From an uncultured Collinsella sp. (GTDB lineage: Bacteria > Actinomycetota > Coriobacteriia > Coriobacteriales > Coriobacteriaceae), in assembly GCA_902493145.1 (NCBI GenBank), contig CABUOA010000013.1:1-52643 (forward strand): DNA of 52,643 nt. Reading direction: 5' to 3'. The translations under genes were made by a program, and so were the position numbers. Position 1 is the stretch's first letter. Each line of letters opens with the position of its first letter. The notes below the pieces were generated by a model, which saw only the letters and a program-made list of their open reading frames with translations, made no database searches and had not been told where the DNA came from. Below, piece after piece: positions 32,370 through 41,251 of this stretch.

Positions 32370-32822
32370 TTACGAACGAGCAGGAACCTTAAGATGCGCA
32401 CCGGCGGCGAGCGAACCATGCTCCAGATGATTGACGCTACGGATCATGTCGGAAGTCTCTTGCGTGGAAAGGCCTTCGATTGGATATTCTTCGGCAATCG
32501 ACCAAAGAGAATCGCCAGGCTGAACGCGAATGGTCTCGTAGGTAATGTTGGAAACGGACTCGGCATACGCGGCGTGACGAGTGCTAAAGACCGACATAGC
32601 GAGGACAAAGAAGAGCGTAAGCGCAACGGCGACGGCGACAATCGTCGGAACCTTCAGGGCAACGCGGGCCGGCGCGACTACAGCCTGCTGATTGCGCGCA
32701 GGCTTTACGGTCAAAGGCTGAAAGCCGGAGCGGCCACCCTGAACAACCGTAAAAGTGGGTTCTGCAGGCGTCTCGAGCTTAAGGGCGAGGTTTCCCTGGA
32801 CCATATTCGTTACGTTCATCAT
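32370..32822 (-). CDS. LysM-domain membrane protein, candidate SOS division inhibitor
   Basis: A 150-aa protein: a polar cytoplasmic N-terminus, a transmembrane helix near residues 58-82 and a C-terminal LysM domain (YETIRVQPGDSLWSIAEEY, then LKVPARS) that would face the wall. Size, layout and position divergent from lexA match YneA of Bacillus and Rv2719c (ChiZ)/DivS-like proteins of actinobacteria, which block division after DNA damage. Two adjacent ATGs are possible (32822 and 32819). Its promoter contains a LexA box. Confidence 0.82.
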   Translation of the reverse strand: MMNVTNMVQGNLALKLETPAEPTFTVVQGGRSGFQPLTVKPARNQQAVVAPARVALKVPTIVAVAVALTLFFVLAMSVFSTRHAAYAESVSNITYETIRVQPGDSLWSIAEEYPIEGLSTQETSDMIRSVNHLEHGSLAAGAHLKVPARS

Positions 32823-32890
32823 GTTCTCCTCTCGCGTGTTTTGCTGAGAACAGTTTTATCAAGCCGCGCGGACAAAAATGTCTAGCGCGA

Positions 32891-32902
32891 GAACGAATGT
32901 TC
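32891..32902. promoter_or_regulatory. LexA box 1
   Basis: GAACGAATGTTC matches the Gram-positive SOS consensus GAAC-N4-GTTC. It covers the probable transcription start of the LysM gene. Confidence 0.85.
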
Positions 32903-32909
32903 GGTTATT

Positions 32910-32937
32910 ATTATCTTCGAACAGTTGTTCCTGTCAA
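32910..32937 (-). promoter_or_regulatory. SOS-controlled promoter of the LysM gene
   Basis: On the minus strand TTGACA (32937 to 32932) and GATAAT (32915 to 32910) are 16 bases apart. The LexA box GAACAGTTGTTC (32919-32930) fills the spacer, so bound LexA would exclude polymerase. Confidence 0.75.
32919..32930. promoter_or_regulatory. LexA box 2
   Basis: GAACAGTTGTTC, preceded by C as in the consensus CGAAC. It lies within the -35/-10 spacer of the minus-strand promoter. Confidence 0.88.
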
Positions 32938-32945
32938 GCAAAATT

Positions 32946-32959
32946 CGAACATTTGTTTG
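32946..32959. promoter_or_regulatory. LexA box 3 (lexA-proximal)
   Basis: CGAACATTTGTTTG has one deviation in the right half (GTTT for GTTC). It ends 23 bases before the lexA start and probably gives autoregulation. Confidence 0.75.
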
Positions 32960-32982
32960 ACATGGGTAGAGAGGATGCCCTG

Positions 32983-33627
32983 ATGGCTCGCAAAATTACC
33001 AAGCGTCAGCAGCAAATTTACGACTTCATCAAGGAATATCAGCAGGAGAAGGGTTATCCGCCCAGCGTGCGCGAGATGGCTTCTGCCGTGGGCCTTTCCT
33101 CCCCCAGCACCGTGCACGCCCATCTCTCTGCCCTTGAAGCGCGCGGGCTACTCAAGCGCGATGCCACCAAACCGCGCGCCCTGGAACTCTTTAACGAGGA
33201 TGGTTCCTCTGTCTCAATTTCCAAATCTGACGAGCCCACCGCACCTCGCGGAACGGTCTCGCTACCGCTCGTTGGTCGCGTCGCGGCTGGGATTCCCATT
33301 CTGGCAGAGCAGAATATCGAAGACACGTTTACTATCCCGACCGAAATCGCCACTGATCAGGGTTCCTTTATCCTTGAGGTGCATGGGAGCTCAATGATCA
33401 ATGTCGGCATCTTCAATGGCGATTACATCATCGTCCGTGAACAAAAGAGTGCCATGAACGGCGAAATTGTCGTGGCCATGATTGATGGTTCGGCGACCGT
33501 CAAGACGTTCTACAAGGAGCAGGGGCGTGTGCGCTTGCAGCCCGAGAACGACACCATGGAACCTATCTATGCAACGAATCCCGTTATCCTGGGCAAAGTC
33601 GTCGGCTTGATGCGCCGATTCTCGTAA
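32983..33627 (+). CDS. lexA: SOS repressor LexA
   Basis: A 214-aa repressor that cuts itself when RecA is active. The winged helix (TKRQQQIYDFIKEY, then PPSVREMASAVGLSSPSTVHAHL) is followed by the cleavage site Ala102-Gly103 (VAAGIPI). The catalytic serine is Ser137 (HGSSM) and the lysine Lys174 (TVK). The ATG at 32983 has AGAGAGGA at good spacing; an in-frame ATG at 32962 is less likely. Its stop overlaps the next start by one base. Confidence 0.96.
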   Translation: MARKITKRQQQIYDFIKEYQQEKGYPPSVREMASAVGLSSPSTVHAHLSALEARGLLKRDATKPRALELFNEDGSSVSISKSDEPTAPRGTVSLPLVGRVAAGIPILAEQNIEDTFTIPTEIATDQGSFILEVHGSSMINVGIFNGDYIIVREQKSAMNGEIVVAMIDGSATVKTFYKEQGRVRLQPENDTMEPIYATNPVILGKVVGLMRRFS

Positions 33628-34331
33628 TGCAAAAACGCATAACCATCTTTGATACCGTCCGCGGGTTTACGATGATTTCTATGGCAGGTTTTCACGCTTG
33701 CTATGATCTCGCCTACCTGTACGGCTGGGATATGCCTTGGTTTACCCAGACTGTCTTTCAAGACGTCTGGCGCGCCAGCATCAGCTGGGTATTTTTGTTT
33801 ATCGCGGGTTGGATGTGCACGCTCTCACGCAACAATGCCAAACGAGCGGCTAAGTACGCTGCCGCAGCTTTGGTCGTCTGGATCGCAACAACGCTCGTAT
33901 CGGTCGACGATTCAGTGAACTTTGGCATCATTTATTGCATGGCGGTGTGCACCGCGGTGGTTGCGTTCACCCGTCCGTTACTCCAAAAATTACCGGGCTC
34001 ATGGGGCATCGCAGCGTGCCTTGTTCTTTTTGCCCTAACCTGGGGCATTCCAAAGGCGGTCTACCCACTCCCCTACCTGGCATGGCTTGGATTCCCAGGC
34101 CTGGGTTTTGTTTCGGGAGATTACTATCCGCTCATACCGTTTGCCTTTATGTACCTTACCGGCTTTTTTGCTGCCCAGGCAGCACAAGCATCAAGTCTCG
34201 AAGCGCCAGCATGGGCATACGCCAATCCTATCCCGGCGCTCGCAGTCCTGGGTCGGCATGCCTTACCGTTCTACCTGCTCCATCAGCCAGTCATTCTAGG
34301 CGTGCTAGAAATCGTTTATTCCGTACGATAG
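33627..34331 (+). CDS. DUF1624 / heparan-alpha-glucosaminide N-acetyltransferase-like membrane protein
   Basis: A 234-aa polytopic protein with about six to seven membrane segments. The N-terminal FDTVRGFTMISMAGFHACYDL fits DUF1624 (HGSNAT_cat) and the wider acyltransferase-3-like fold; the C-terminal LGRHALPFYLLHQP is also typical. It is translationally coupled to lexA (TAATG). Substrate unknown; transfer of an acyl group to envelope sugars is a guess from the family. Its 3' end overlaps hflX by 16 bases in convergent orientation. Confidence 0.8.
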   Translation: MQKRITIFDTVRGFTMISMAGFHACYDLAYLYGWDMPWFTQTVFQDVWRASISWVFLFIAGWMCTLSRNNAKRAAKYAAAALVVWIATTLVSVDDSVNFGIIYCMAVCTAVVAFTRPLLQKLPGSWGIAACLVLFALTWGIPKAVYPLPYLAWLGFPGLGFVSGDYYPLIPFAFMYLTGFFAAQAAQASSLEAPAWAYANPIPALAVLGRHALPFYLLHQPVILGVLEIVYSVR

Positions 34332-35605
34332 CGCTCGAGCCGCGGTGCAATACGAGCCGGCAGTTTCGCCACAATGCGAACGCCGTCCTCGAGATATTCC
34401 TCATGCAGAAGGGTTCCCTGCTCATGCACCAGCGTGATGAGAGCGCCCTCACGATACGGGATATCAGCGGAGAGCAACACATCGGTGGCAGCTGCCTCGC
34501 GAGCAATCCGGTCGACGAGATCGTCGAGCCCCTCGCCCGTTTGAGCCGAGAACAGAACGGCCTCCGGATAGCGACGACGGAAACTCAATCGATCGACGCT
34601 ATCGAGAAGATCGATTTTATTGAATACGGTAAGCGTTAAACGCTCTCCGGCGCCGATCTCATCAAGCACGCGGTCGACAGCCTCCAGCTGCCGCTCATAG
34701 TCCTCGTCAGACGCATCTACGACTTTGAGAATTAGATCGGCACCCAAAACCTCGGACAGCGTCGATTTAAAGGCATCGACAAGACCATGCGGCAGTTTTT
34801 GAATAAAGCCGACGGTATCGGTAATCGTCATGCCGCGACCGCCGGGCAGACGATACGAACGCGTCGTAGGGTCGAGCGTAGCAAACAGCTTGTCCTGCGA
34901 AAGTACCGTAGAGCCGGTCAGACGATTGAGTAACGTCGATTTACCGGCATTGGTATAACCGGCTAACGCGACGCGAAACGCCGGTGACTCAATGCGGCTC
35001 TTGGATTGAACATCGCGACGCTGTTCAACCTGCTTGAGCTCACGACGAAGCGCAGCGATCTTATTACGAATGAGGCGACGGTCGACCTCGAGCTGACTTT
35101 CGCCCTGACCAAAACGTGAGCCGATGCCGCCGCGCGTCTGCTCCTTGGCGAGATGGCTCCACATGCCACGCAGGCGAGGCAACAAATATTGAAGCTGTGC
35201 CAGCTGTACCTGCAGGCGTCCCTCACGCGTCTGAGCATGCAGGCCAAAGATATCCAGGATCAGTGCTGTACGATCGATAATCTTTACCGGCTCGCCCACG
35301 GCTTTCTCCAAATAGGATTGCTGCGAGGGGGTCAGGTCGTCGTCAAAAATAACGACATCGGCATCCATGCGATGTACCAGGCCGCAAAGCTCCTCTACCT
35401 TACCGGAACCGATAAACGATTTAGGATACGGCTTTACCAAACGCTGCGACAAGCGTGCCACGCACTGGGCACCAGCCGTGTGGGCAAGACGCTCCAGCTC
35501 ATCAAGCGAGCGATCGAGCGGCCATGCATTGTCGCGCCACTCAACACCAACTAAAATGGCACGCTCGGGCTCGGGTGCCGTGGGAACAAGGGGGAAACGG
35601 GCCAT
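34316..35605 (-). CDS. hflX: GTPase HflX
   Basis: A ribosome-associated GTPase that splits or rescues stalled 70S ribosomes. The 429-aa chain has the HflX N-terminal domain with the Gly-rich linker (RGGIGSRFGQGE), a coiled coil, then a G domain with GYTNAGKSTLLN, DTVGFIQKLP and NKID. A short C-terminal domain follows. It starts within the stop of miaA (TAATG), so miaB-miaA-hflX are translationally coupled. Confidence 0.95.
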   Translation of the reverse strand: MARFPLVPTAPEPERAILVGVEWRDNAWPLDRSLDELERLAHTAGAQCVARLSQRLVKPYPKSFIGSGKVEELCGLVHRMDADVVIFDDDLTPSQQSYLEKAVGEPVKIIDRTALILDIFGLHAQTREGRLQVQLAQLQYLLPRLRGMWSHLAKEQTRGGIGSRFGQGESQLEVDRRLIRNKIAALRRELKQVEQRRDVQSKSRIESPAFRVALAGYTNAGKSTLLNRLTGSTVLSQDKLFATLDPTTRSYRLPGGRGMTITDTVGFIQKLPHGLVDAFKSTLSEVLGADLILKVVDASDEDYERQLEAVDRVLDEIGAGERLTLTVFNKIDLLDSVDRLSFRRRYPEAVLFSAQTGEGLDDLVDRIAREAAATDVLLSADIPYREGALITLVHEQGTLLHEEYLEDGVRIVAKLPARIAPRLERYRTE

Positions 35606-36543
35606 TAGGCAGCCTCAATACGATGCAGGATATCCTCAACGACCTCATCGATCGTAAATTCATCCATATCAAACCACACGATACGGTCATCGCGCTTAAA
35701 CCACGAAAGCTGACGTTTGGCATAGCGACGCGAACGCATCTTGATGAGTTCGCGAGCCTCATCCATAGAAATCACGCCATTGAAAGCATCAATGATCTCT
35801 TTATAGCCAATTGCCTGCATCGAAGTCAGGGCATCTCCCAGCCCCTGGTCCATAAGACCGCGAACCTCATCGACAAGACCCTGCTCAAACATCAGATCGA
35901 CGCGCAGGTTAATGCGCTCGTAGAGCACCTCGCGATTACGCGTCAGACCAAACCATAGAGCATGATAATGCTCGCGCGGAACACTAAACTGACTTTTTTG
36001 CTGTGCATAGGAGATACCATCATCATGCATCTCGAGCGCACGAATCACACGGCGCACATTATGGGGATGAATAACAGCAGCCGATTCTGGGTCGCGCTCG
36101 GCAAGCAGGGCATGCAGCTCTTCCTCGCCAATACGCTCGGCAAGCTCTTGATAGCCCATACGACGATCGTCCTCAAGTTCACCCGAAGGAAAGTCCATTT
36201 CATCGAGGGCGGCCTTGAGATACAGCCCCGTACCTCCGCAAAAAACCGGCAGGCAACCCGAACCAAGGAGACGTTCAACATGCGCGCGAGCGTCAGCCTG
36301 ATAAAGCGCAGCAGAATATGCCACACCCGGCTCTACAATGTCGACGAGACGCAGCGGCACCGTACACTCATCGGGCGCCATCTTTGCGGTACCGATGTCC
36401 ATGCCGCGATAGATTTGCATCGCATCGCACGACAGCACTTCGGACGAAAGACGAGCTGCCAAACGGTCGGCAACATCACTCTTACCAACCGCCGTCGGAC
36501 CGACGATCGCAACGGCGGAAATTCCTGCCCTGGGAGAAACCAT
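35605..36543 (-). CDS. miaA: tRNA dimethylallyltransferase
   Basis: Adds an isopentenyl group from DMAPP to A37 of tRNAs reading U-starting codons, the substrate for MiaB. The 312-aa protein has the P-loop GPTAVGKSD, SCDAMQIYRGMDIGTAK, and GGTGLYLKA. It overlaps miaB and hflX by one base each. Functional logic with miaB is direct: i6A37 is turned into ms2i6A37. Confidence 0.96.
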   Translation of the reverse strand: MVSPRAGISAVAIVGPTAVGKSDVADRLAARLSSEVLSCDAMQIYRGMDIGTAKMAPDECTVPLRLVDIVEPGVAYSAALYQADARAHVERLLGSGCLPVFCGGTGLYLKAALDEMDFPSGELEDDRRMGYQELAERIGEEELHALLAERDPESAAVIHPHNVRRVIRALEMHDDGISYAQQKSQFSVPREHYHALWFGLTRNREVLYERINLRVDLMFEQGLVDEVRGLMDQGLGDALTSMQAIGYKEIIDAFNGVISMDEARELIKMRSRRYAKRQLSWFKRDDRIVWFDMDEFTIDEVVEDILHRIEAA

Positions 36544-37913
36544 TAGCGCGGCTCGCCCACAACGGAGCCGGACAAATACCAGGTCTTGGCAACGTCAACG
36601 TCAACATCAACGATCTTGCCAACAAGCTGATCGATGCTGTAACCCTCGGGGATAGGCGCATGCACGGTCTGATTCTTGGGACTCTTGCCCAGCAGGACCG
36701 CGTCGTTCTTTTTACTCGTTCCCTCAATGAGCGCCGGCACCACAGTATGAAGCTCACCCTGGTTATACTCGTGTGCCGTAGTCTCGATAACCTTAACCAG
36801 GCGGTTGAAACGCTCGAGAATAACCTCATGCGGCGTAGGATCGTCAATCTCTGCGGCCGGGGTACCGGCGCGCTTGGAATAGATGAAGGTATAGGCCTGA
36901 GCATAGCGGACCGTCTCGGCAAGTGAGAGCGTCTGCTCAAAGTCCTCTTCAGTCTCGCCCGGGAAGCCAACGATAATATCGGTCGAGAGCGCGATATCGG
37001 GCATGCGGTTGCGAATGCGATCGACCAGGCCCAGATAGTCCTCGCGTGTATAACGGCGATTCATCTCTTTGAGGATACGCGTGGAGCCCGACTGAACGGC
37101 CAAGTGAAGCTGCGGCATGACGGCGGGCGTCTCGGCCATGGCGTCGATGGTCTCGGGCAGCAGATCCTTAGGATGAGAAGAGGTAAAGAAGATGCGCTCC
37201 ACACCCGTATCACCCACGGCACGCAGCAGATCGGCAAAACGCGGCTTGCCAAACAGATCGCGACCATATGAGTTAACGTTTTGGCCCAGCAGCGTAATCT
37301 CGCGCACGCCCTGGCGCACCAAACCGGTCACCTCGTCGACAATTTCCTCGAAGGGGCGGCTCTTTTCGCGACCGCGCACGTACGGCACGATGCAATAGGT
37401 ACAGAAATTATTGCAGCCCGTCATAATGGGTACCCAGGCGTGATACTGGGTCTCGCGATGCCACGGCATGCTCATGGCATCCGTATCCTCATGCTCATTG
37501 GTGCGGATATGACGCTTGCCATCAAGGAACGCCTCGGCAATGAGCTCGGCCACATGTGCGATGGAATGCGTACCAAAGATGACATTGACGTTATCGACGT
37601 TGATGAGCAGGCCCTCGCCATCGCGCTGCGCGATGCAACCACCAACGGCAACCACACGCTTGCCCGAGGGTGAGGGCGGGAGGCTCTTACAAGAGTTGCA
37701 CTGACCGTACAGGCGAGTATCGGCGGCCTCGCGCACGCAGCACGTCATGAAGACAACGATATCGGCATGCTCGGGATCGAGCGCCATGAGGCAACCATAC
37801 GAATCGAGCAGACCGCTCACGCGCTCAGAGTCGTGCTGATTCATCTGGCAGCCAAAGGTGCGGATAAAGTAGGTTTTACCGGCAAGAATATCGCGTACGG
37901 AACGCTGGTCCAT
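36543..37913 (-). CDS. miaB: tRNA-2-methylthio-N6-dimethylallyladenosine synthase
   Basis: A radical SAM methylthiotransferase acting on i6A37 tRNA. The N-terminal domain binds an auxiliary [4Fe-4S] cluster through cysteines in FGCQMNQHDSER, the MTCCVREAA segment and a third site. The radical SAM motif is CNNFCTYC, and a TRAM RNA-binding domain closes the protein. Start: the second of two ATGs (37913), 9 bases after AGGA; the first at 37919 lies too close. It is a paralogue of rimO at 44553-45902. Confidence 0.94.
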   Translation of the reverse strand: MDQRSVRDILAGKTYFIRTFGCQMNQHDSERVSGLLDSYGCLMALDPEHADIVVFMTCCVREAADTRLYGQCNSCKSLPPSPSGKRVVAVGGCIAQRDGEGLLINVDNVNVIFGTHSIAHVAELIAEAFLDGKRHIRTNEHEDTDAMSMPWHRETQYHAWVPIMTGCNNFCTYCIVPYVRGREKSRPFEEIVDEVTGLVRQGVREITLLGQNVNSYGRDLFGKPRFADLLRAVGDTGVERIFFTSSHPKDLLPETIDAMAETPAVMPQLHLAVQSGSTRILKEMNRRYTREDYLGLVDRIRNRMPDIALSTDIIVGFPGETEEDFEQTLSLAETVRYAQAYTFIYSKRAGTPAAEIDDPTPHEVILERFNRLVKVIETTAHEYNQGELHTVVPALIEGTSKKNDAVLLGKSPKNQTVHAPIPEGYSIDQLVGKIVDVDVDVAKTWYLSGSVVGEPR

Positions 37914-37964
37914 GTGCATAAGTCCTAACGATGGAGAGGGGGGGCGAATCGAGGCAAGCAGAAG

Positions 37965-38282
37965 CTATGCCACAGGCTTAACATCATCCATGACGACGTT
38001 ATCCATAGCAGCTCGATTGATCTGGTGAACGTAAATAGAAAGACGGATGGCCGTGCGCGACTCCCCGTTAATAAGGATGTCGGAGAACACGGGCGCGCAG
38101 GAAATATCAAAACCGGTTGGAATCAAAAAACCGCGCGCGATAGCCACAGCCTTTATGGCCTGGTTGACCGCACCGGCGCCGACACACTGAATGTTGACGG
38201 GCACACCATCCTTGACCATGCCGGCGATGGCGCCGGCAACGGACGCGGGCGATGATTTGCTTGATACCTTCAGGCAATCCAT
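37965..38282 (-). CDS. spoVS: stage V sporulation protein S family
   Basis: A 105-aa SpoVS-like protein with Alba-like fold: KVSSKSSPASVAGAIAG, CVGAGAVNQAIKAVAIARG and ISCAPVFSDI are family hallmarks. An in-frame extension upstream lacks a ribosome site; the ATG at 38282 follows CAGGAG. In Bacillus it affects sporulation and septation, yet it occurs widely in non-sporulating bacteria, often near rny, as here. Probably a small nucleic-acid-binding or regulatory protein. Confidence 0.88.
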   Translation of the reverse strand: MDCLKVSSKSSPASVAGAIAGMVKDGVPVNIQCVGAGAVNQAIKAVAIARGFLIPTGFDISCAPVFSDILINGESRTAIRLSIYVHQINRAAMDNVVMDDVKPVA

Positions 38283-38356
38283 GAAGAAACTCCTGCGTTT
38301 GAAAGTACGTTTTAACTGCAATAACTGTATCGTACCGAGTGGACTCGGTAAAGGCA

Positions 38357-39442
38357 CTATTCCTCTTTGGCAAGATCGAAGGTCACAGTGATTCGATCAC
38401 GCGAAACGCGAATCTTTGGGTCGCCGCAAAGGTTGAGATAGTACCGGGCGGCAAGGTCATTAAAGTCGCGCTCCACAGCACGCGAAAACTGTGCCATGTC
38501 ATCCTTGGCAATACGAAGCCCGCGACGATCCTTCGCGAGATCGACAGGAGCCGGCGCATGCGAGGACGAATCACGCTCGCGCAGCAGACGCGCGGTCACA
38601 CCGCGAACGGGCTTAATCTGCCCTGCCAAAATGCGATGGGCCGTGCGCTCGGACATCTCAAGACCCAAACCCGAACAAATACGGATAAAGTCCTCGGCAT
38701 CAGAAGCAAGGCCTAAACGATCGACAACCGGAAGCTCGCTCTCGTCATCAATGAACAGGAGACGAGACGTATCGAGCCGACTTGACGCTTGAGCATAAAG
38801 GGTCGCGGCAATCTCAGACGGAGAACCGAGATAGACATCGCAACCACGCAACTCCTCGAGCGCAAACTCACAAGCAGCGCGAATAATATTATGTGGACCG
38901 CGAGCGCAGACATAACGTCCGTCCTCATCCTTGACGGCCTGGGGCCAGCTGGACTGATCGGCACGCTCACTGAGGTGGTCGGCCGCAACGCTCACCTTGA
39001 AGGCTGAACCAAGATCGACGCCGGACGTGACCACACGGGCCTCGTCGGTGTTCTGCTTAATCGAAAACAATGCCATGCCACGACCGTGAACGCCCCAACG
39101 GTCCATCTTCATGCTCTCGAGCTTGGAGGTAACGCGGGCATCAAAGATTCGCTCTTGCATATCCTGCGGAACGCCAGAACCGTTATCCAGAAAGACAAGC
39201 GTGCGGACGCCATCTTCCTTGGTCGTGGCGAGATAGACCTTGTCGGCGCCGGCATCGCAAGCATTACGGAGCATTTCGATGACGATGTCCTCGACATGCT
39301 GAATGTCGTGCTTAGCCTGGCGCCGCTCGGCCTCCGAAACGCGGAGGCGGACATACCCCTCGCCAAGGTTCTCCTCGACGCGAAGGTTGCCCTCCCCCGA
39401 CATCGACGCGATAAATGAGATGAGCTCGTTCGCGTCGCTCAT
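38357..39442 (-). CDS. GHKL ATPase-domain protein of unknown function
   Basis: A 361-aa protein. Residues about 37-190 form a GHKL ATPase: Glu56 and Asn60 in the N box (EMLRNACDAGAD), Asp86-Gly88-Gly90 in G1 (DNGSGVP), and a lid with VTSKLES and GVHGRGMAL. That arrangement resembles MutL/MORC-type members more than histidine kinases; there is no phosphoacceptor His domain. The second half (about 190-361) matches nothing I recognise. It lies 1 base after the rny stop and 74 bases before spoVS, so it is probably co-transcribed with both. Confidence 0.75.
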   Translation of the reverse strand: MSDANELISFIASMSGEGNLRVEENLGEGYVRLRVSEAERRQAKHDIQHVEDIVIEMLRNACDAGADKVYLATTKEDGVRTLVFLDNGSGVPQDMQERIFDARVTSKLESMKMDRWGVHGRGMALFSIKQNTDEARVVTSGVDLGSAFKVSVAADHLSERADQSSWPQAVKDEDGRYVCARGPHNIIRAACEFALEELRGCDVYLGSPSEIAATLYAQASSRLDTSRLLFIDDESELPVVDRLGLASDAEDFIRICSGLGLEMSERTAHRILAGQIKPVRGVTARLLRERDSSSHAPAPVDLAKDRRGLRIAKDDMAQFSRAVERDFNDLAARYYLNLCGDPKIRVSRDRITVTFDLAKEE

Positions 39443-39443
39443 G

Positions 39444-40994
39444 TTATTTAGCGATATCGACAGCGCGGCTCTCGCGAATCACGACGACGCGCACCTGACC
39501 GGGATACTCCATCTCTTCCTCGATCTGATGGGCGATATCGTGAGCCAGGACCGTGGACTGGGCATCGGAGATCTTGTCCGGCTGGACCATGACGTGGACC
39601 TCGCGACCGGCCTGCATGGCATAGGTACGTTCGACGCCGTCATGGGAGTTGGCGATCTCCTCAAGCTTCTCAAGACGCTTGATGTAGTTCTCGGCAGACT
39701 CGCGACGGGCACCGGGGCGAGAGGCAGAGACAGCATCGGCGGCCTGCACCAGGACATCGAGCACCGTGTTGGGGTCGACATCGGCATGGTGAGCCTCAAT
39801 AGCGTGGACGATAACGGGCTTCTCGCCATAACGGCGGGCAAGCTCGGCGCCGATGACGGCATGCGGGCCCTCGACGTCGTGGTCGATTGCCTTGCCCAGG
39901 TCATGAAGCAGGCCGGCGCGCTTGGCGGTCACAACGTCCAGGCCAAGCTCGGAAGCCATCACGCCGCACAGATCAGAGACCTCGAGGGAATGCTGAAGCA
40001 CGTTCTGACCAAACGAGGTACGGTAGCGCAGGGCACCAAGGGTCTTGACGATCTCGGGGTGCAGATCGTGGATGCCGGTATCGAAGGCAGCCTGCTCGCC
40101 AGCCTCGCGCACGCGCTGCTGAACCAGGTCGGCGGCCTTGTGATACATCTCCTCGATACGGGCAGGGTGAATGCGGCCGTCGGCGATAAGGTTCTCGAGG
40201 GCGACGCGGGCGGTCTCACGACGGACCGGGTCGAAGCTCGAAAGAACGACGGTCTCGGGCGTGTCGTCGATCACGAGGTTGACGCCGGAAACCTGCTCGA
40301 AGGTCCGGATGTTGCGACCCTCGCGACCGATGATACGGCCTTTGAGGTCATCAGAGGGAATGTGCACGGAGGTAACGGTGACCTCGGCAGTGTGATCGGC
40401 AGCGCAGCGCTGAATCGCCAGAGACAGAATCTCCTGGGCGGTCTTGTGGCACTCGGCGCGAACCTGCTGCTCGGACTCGCGAATGATCGTGGCGGCCTCG
40501 TGGGTGACCTCGCCGCGAACCTTATCAAGGAGCTCCTTGTGCGCGTCCTCGCGGGTAAGGTCGGCGATACGCTCGAGCTCGGAGGTCTGCTTTGCGCAGA
40601 GCTCCTCGAGCTCACGGGAGCGCTTCTCGACCTGACCGGCCTGGCTGGACAGCTGATGCTCGCGCTTGTCGAGAGCGTCGTTGCGGCGATCGAGAGATTC
40701 CTCGCGCTGCATCACGCGGTTCTCGAGCGTACGAATCTCGTTCTTACGCTGCTTGTCCTCGGCCTCAGCGGCCTGCTTGTTCTTGATGATCTCCTCTTTA
40801 GCCTCGAGCAGAGCCTCTTTTTTGAGGGTCTCGGCCTGACGCTTAGCATCACCGATCAGGGACTCAGCCTGTGCGTGTGCCGACTGGATTTTTTCGTCGG
40901 CCTCGTGAAGACTACCCTGCTTGGCGGTGCGCATGTAGGCAATGGCGGCGATGGCACCCAAAACGATGCCAACGAGCGCTGCGATGATAGGCAT
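39444..40994 (-). CDS. rny: ribonuclease Y
   Basis: A membrane-anchored endoribonuclease that initiates mRNA decay. The 516-aa chain has an N-terminal transmembrane helix (3-22), a long coiled coil (about 30-190), a KH domain (IIGREGRNIRTFEQVSGV) and an HD domain with HD at LLHDLGKAID and HAIEAHH. The ATG at 40994 is 5 bases after AAAAAGGAG; a GTG two codons upstream is too close. RNase J is encoded 10 kb away, so both Gram-positive decay nucleases are present. Confidence 0.96.
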   Translation of the reverse strand: MPIIAALVGIVLGAIAAIAYMRTAKQGSLHEADEKIQSAHAQAESLIGDAKRQAETLKKEALLEAKEEIIKNKQAAEAEDKQRKNEIRTLENRVMQREESLDRRNDALDKREHQLSSQAGQVEKRSRELEELCAKQTSELERIADLTREDAHKELLDKVRGEVTHEAATIIRESEQQVRAECHKTAQEILSLAIQRCAADHTAEVTVTSVHIPSDDLKGRIIGREGRNIRTFEQVSGVNLVIDDTPETVVLSSFDPVRRETARVALENLIADGRIHPARIEEMYHKAADLVQQRVREAGEQAAFDTGIHDLHPEIVKTLGALRYRTSFGQNVLQHSLEVSDLCGVMASELGLDVVTAKRAGLLHDLGKAIDHDVEGPHAVIGAELARRYGEKPVIVHAIEAHHADVDPNTVLDVLVQAADAVSASRPGARRESAENYIKRLEKLEEIANSHDGVERTYAMQAGREVHVMVQPDKISDAQSTVLAHDIAHQIEEEMEYPGQVRVVVIRESRAVDIAK

Positions 40995-41000
40995 GCTCAC

Positions 41001-41251
41001 TCCTTTTTATGGATTCGTTACACAACAAAGCGAACCGTCCTTACGAACGGCTCGCGACATTTGAGTAATATGGGCGCAGCTTATGCGGGTCGGATACAGA
41101 TAAACATATAAACAAACTCATCACAGATGAGCACATATCACAAAGCAAATGACAGTGTTTATCGTACGTTGAACCACAACAACTGTCAAATAAATGGCCC
41201 CAGCACGGCGGCTAAAACGCGGTGAACGGCAGGGCCACAAAACGCATACGC
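41001..41251. other. rny leader region
   Basis: Gene-free. An 8-bp hairpin with one G-U (41031-41038 with 41047-41054) lies about 37 bases before the rny start, in its leader. TGGCCC...GGGCCA arms near 41193-41242, followed on the minus strand by ATTTATTTG, may terminate recX. The middle is AT-rich and should hold the rny promoter, but I cannot fix hexamers. Confidence 0.4.

Noticed and set aside
39303..41111. 602-codon plus-strand frame
   Set aside because: Antisense to rny, which has all expected domains. The opposite frame has no recognisable domain.
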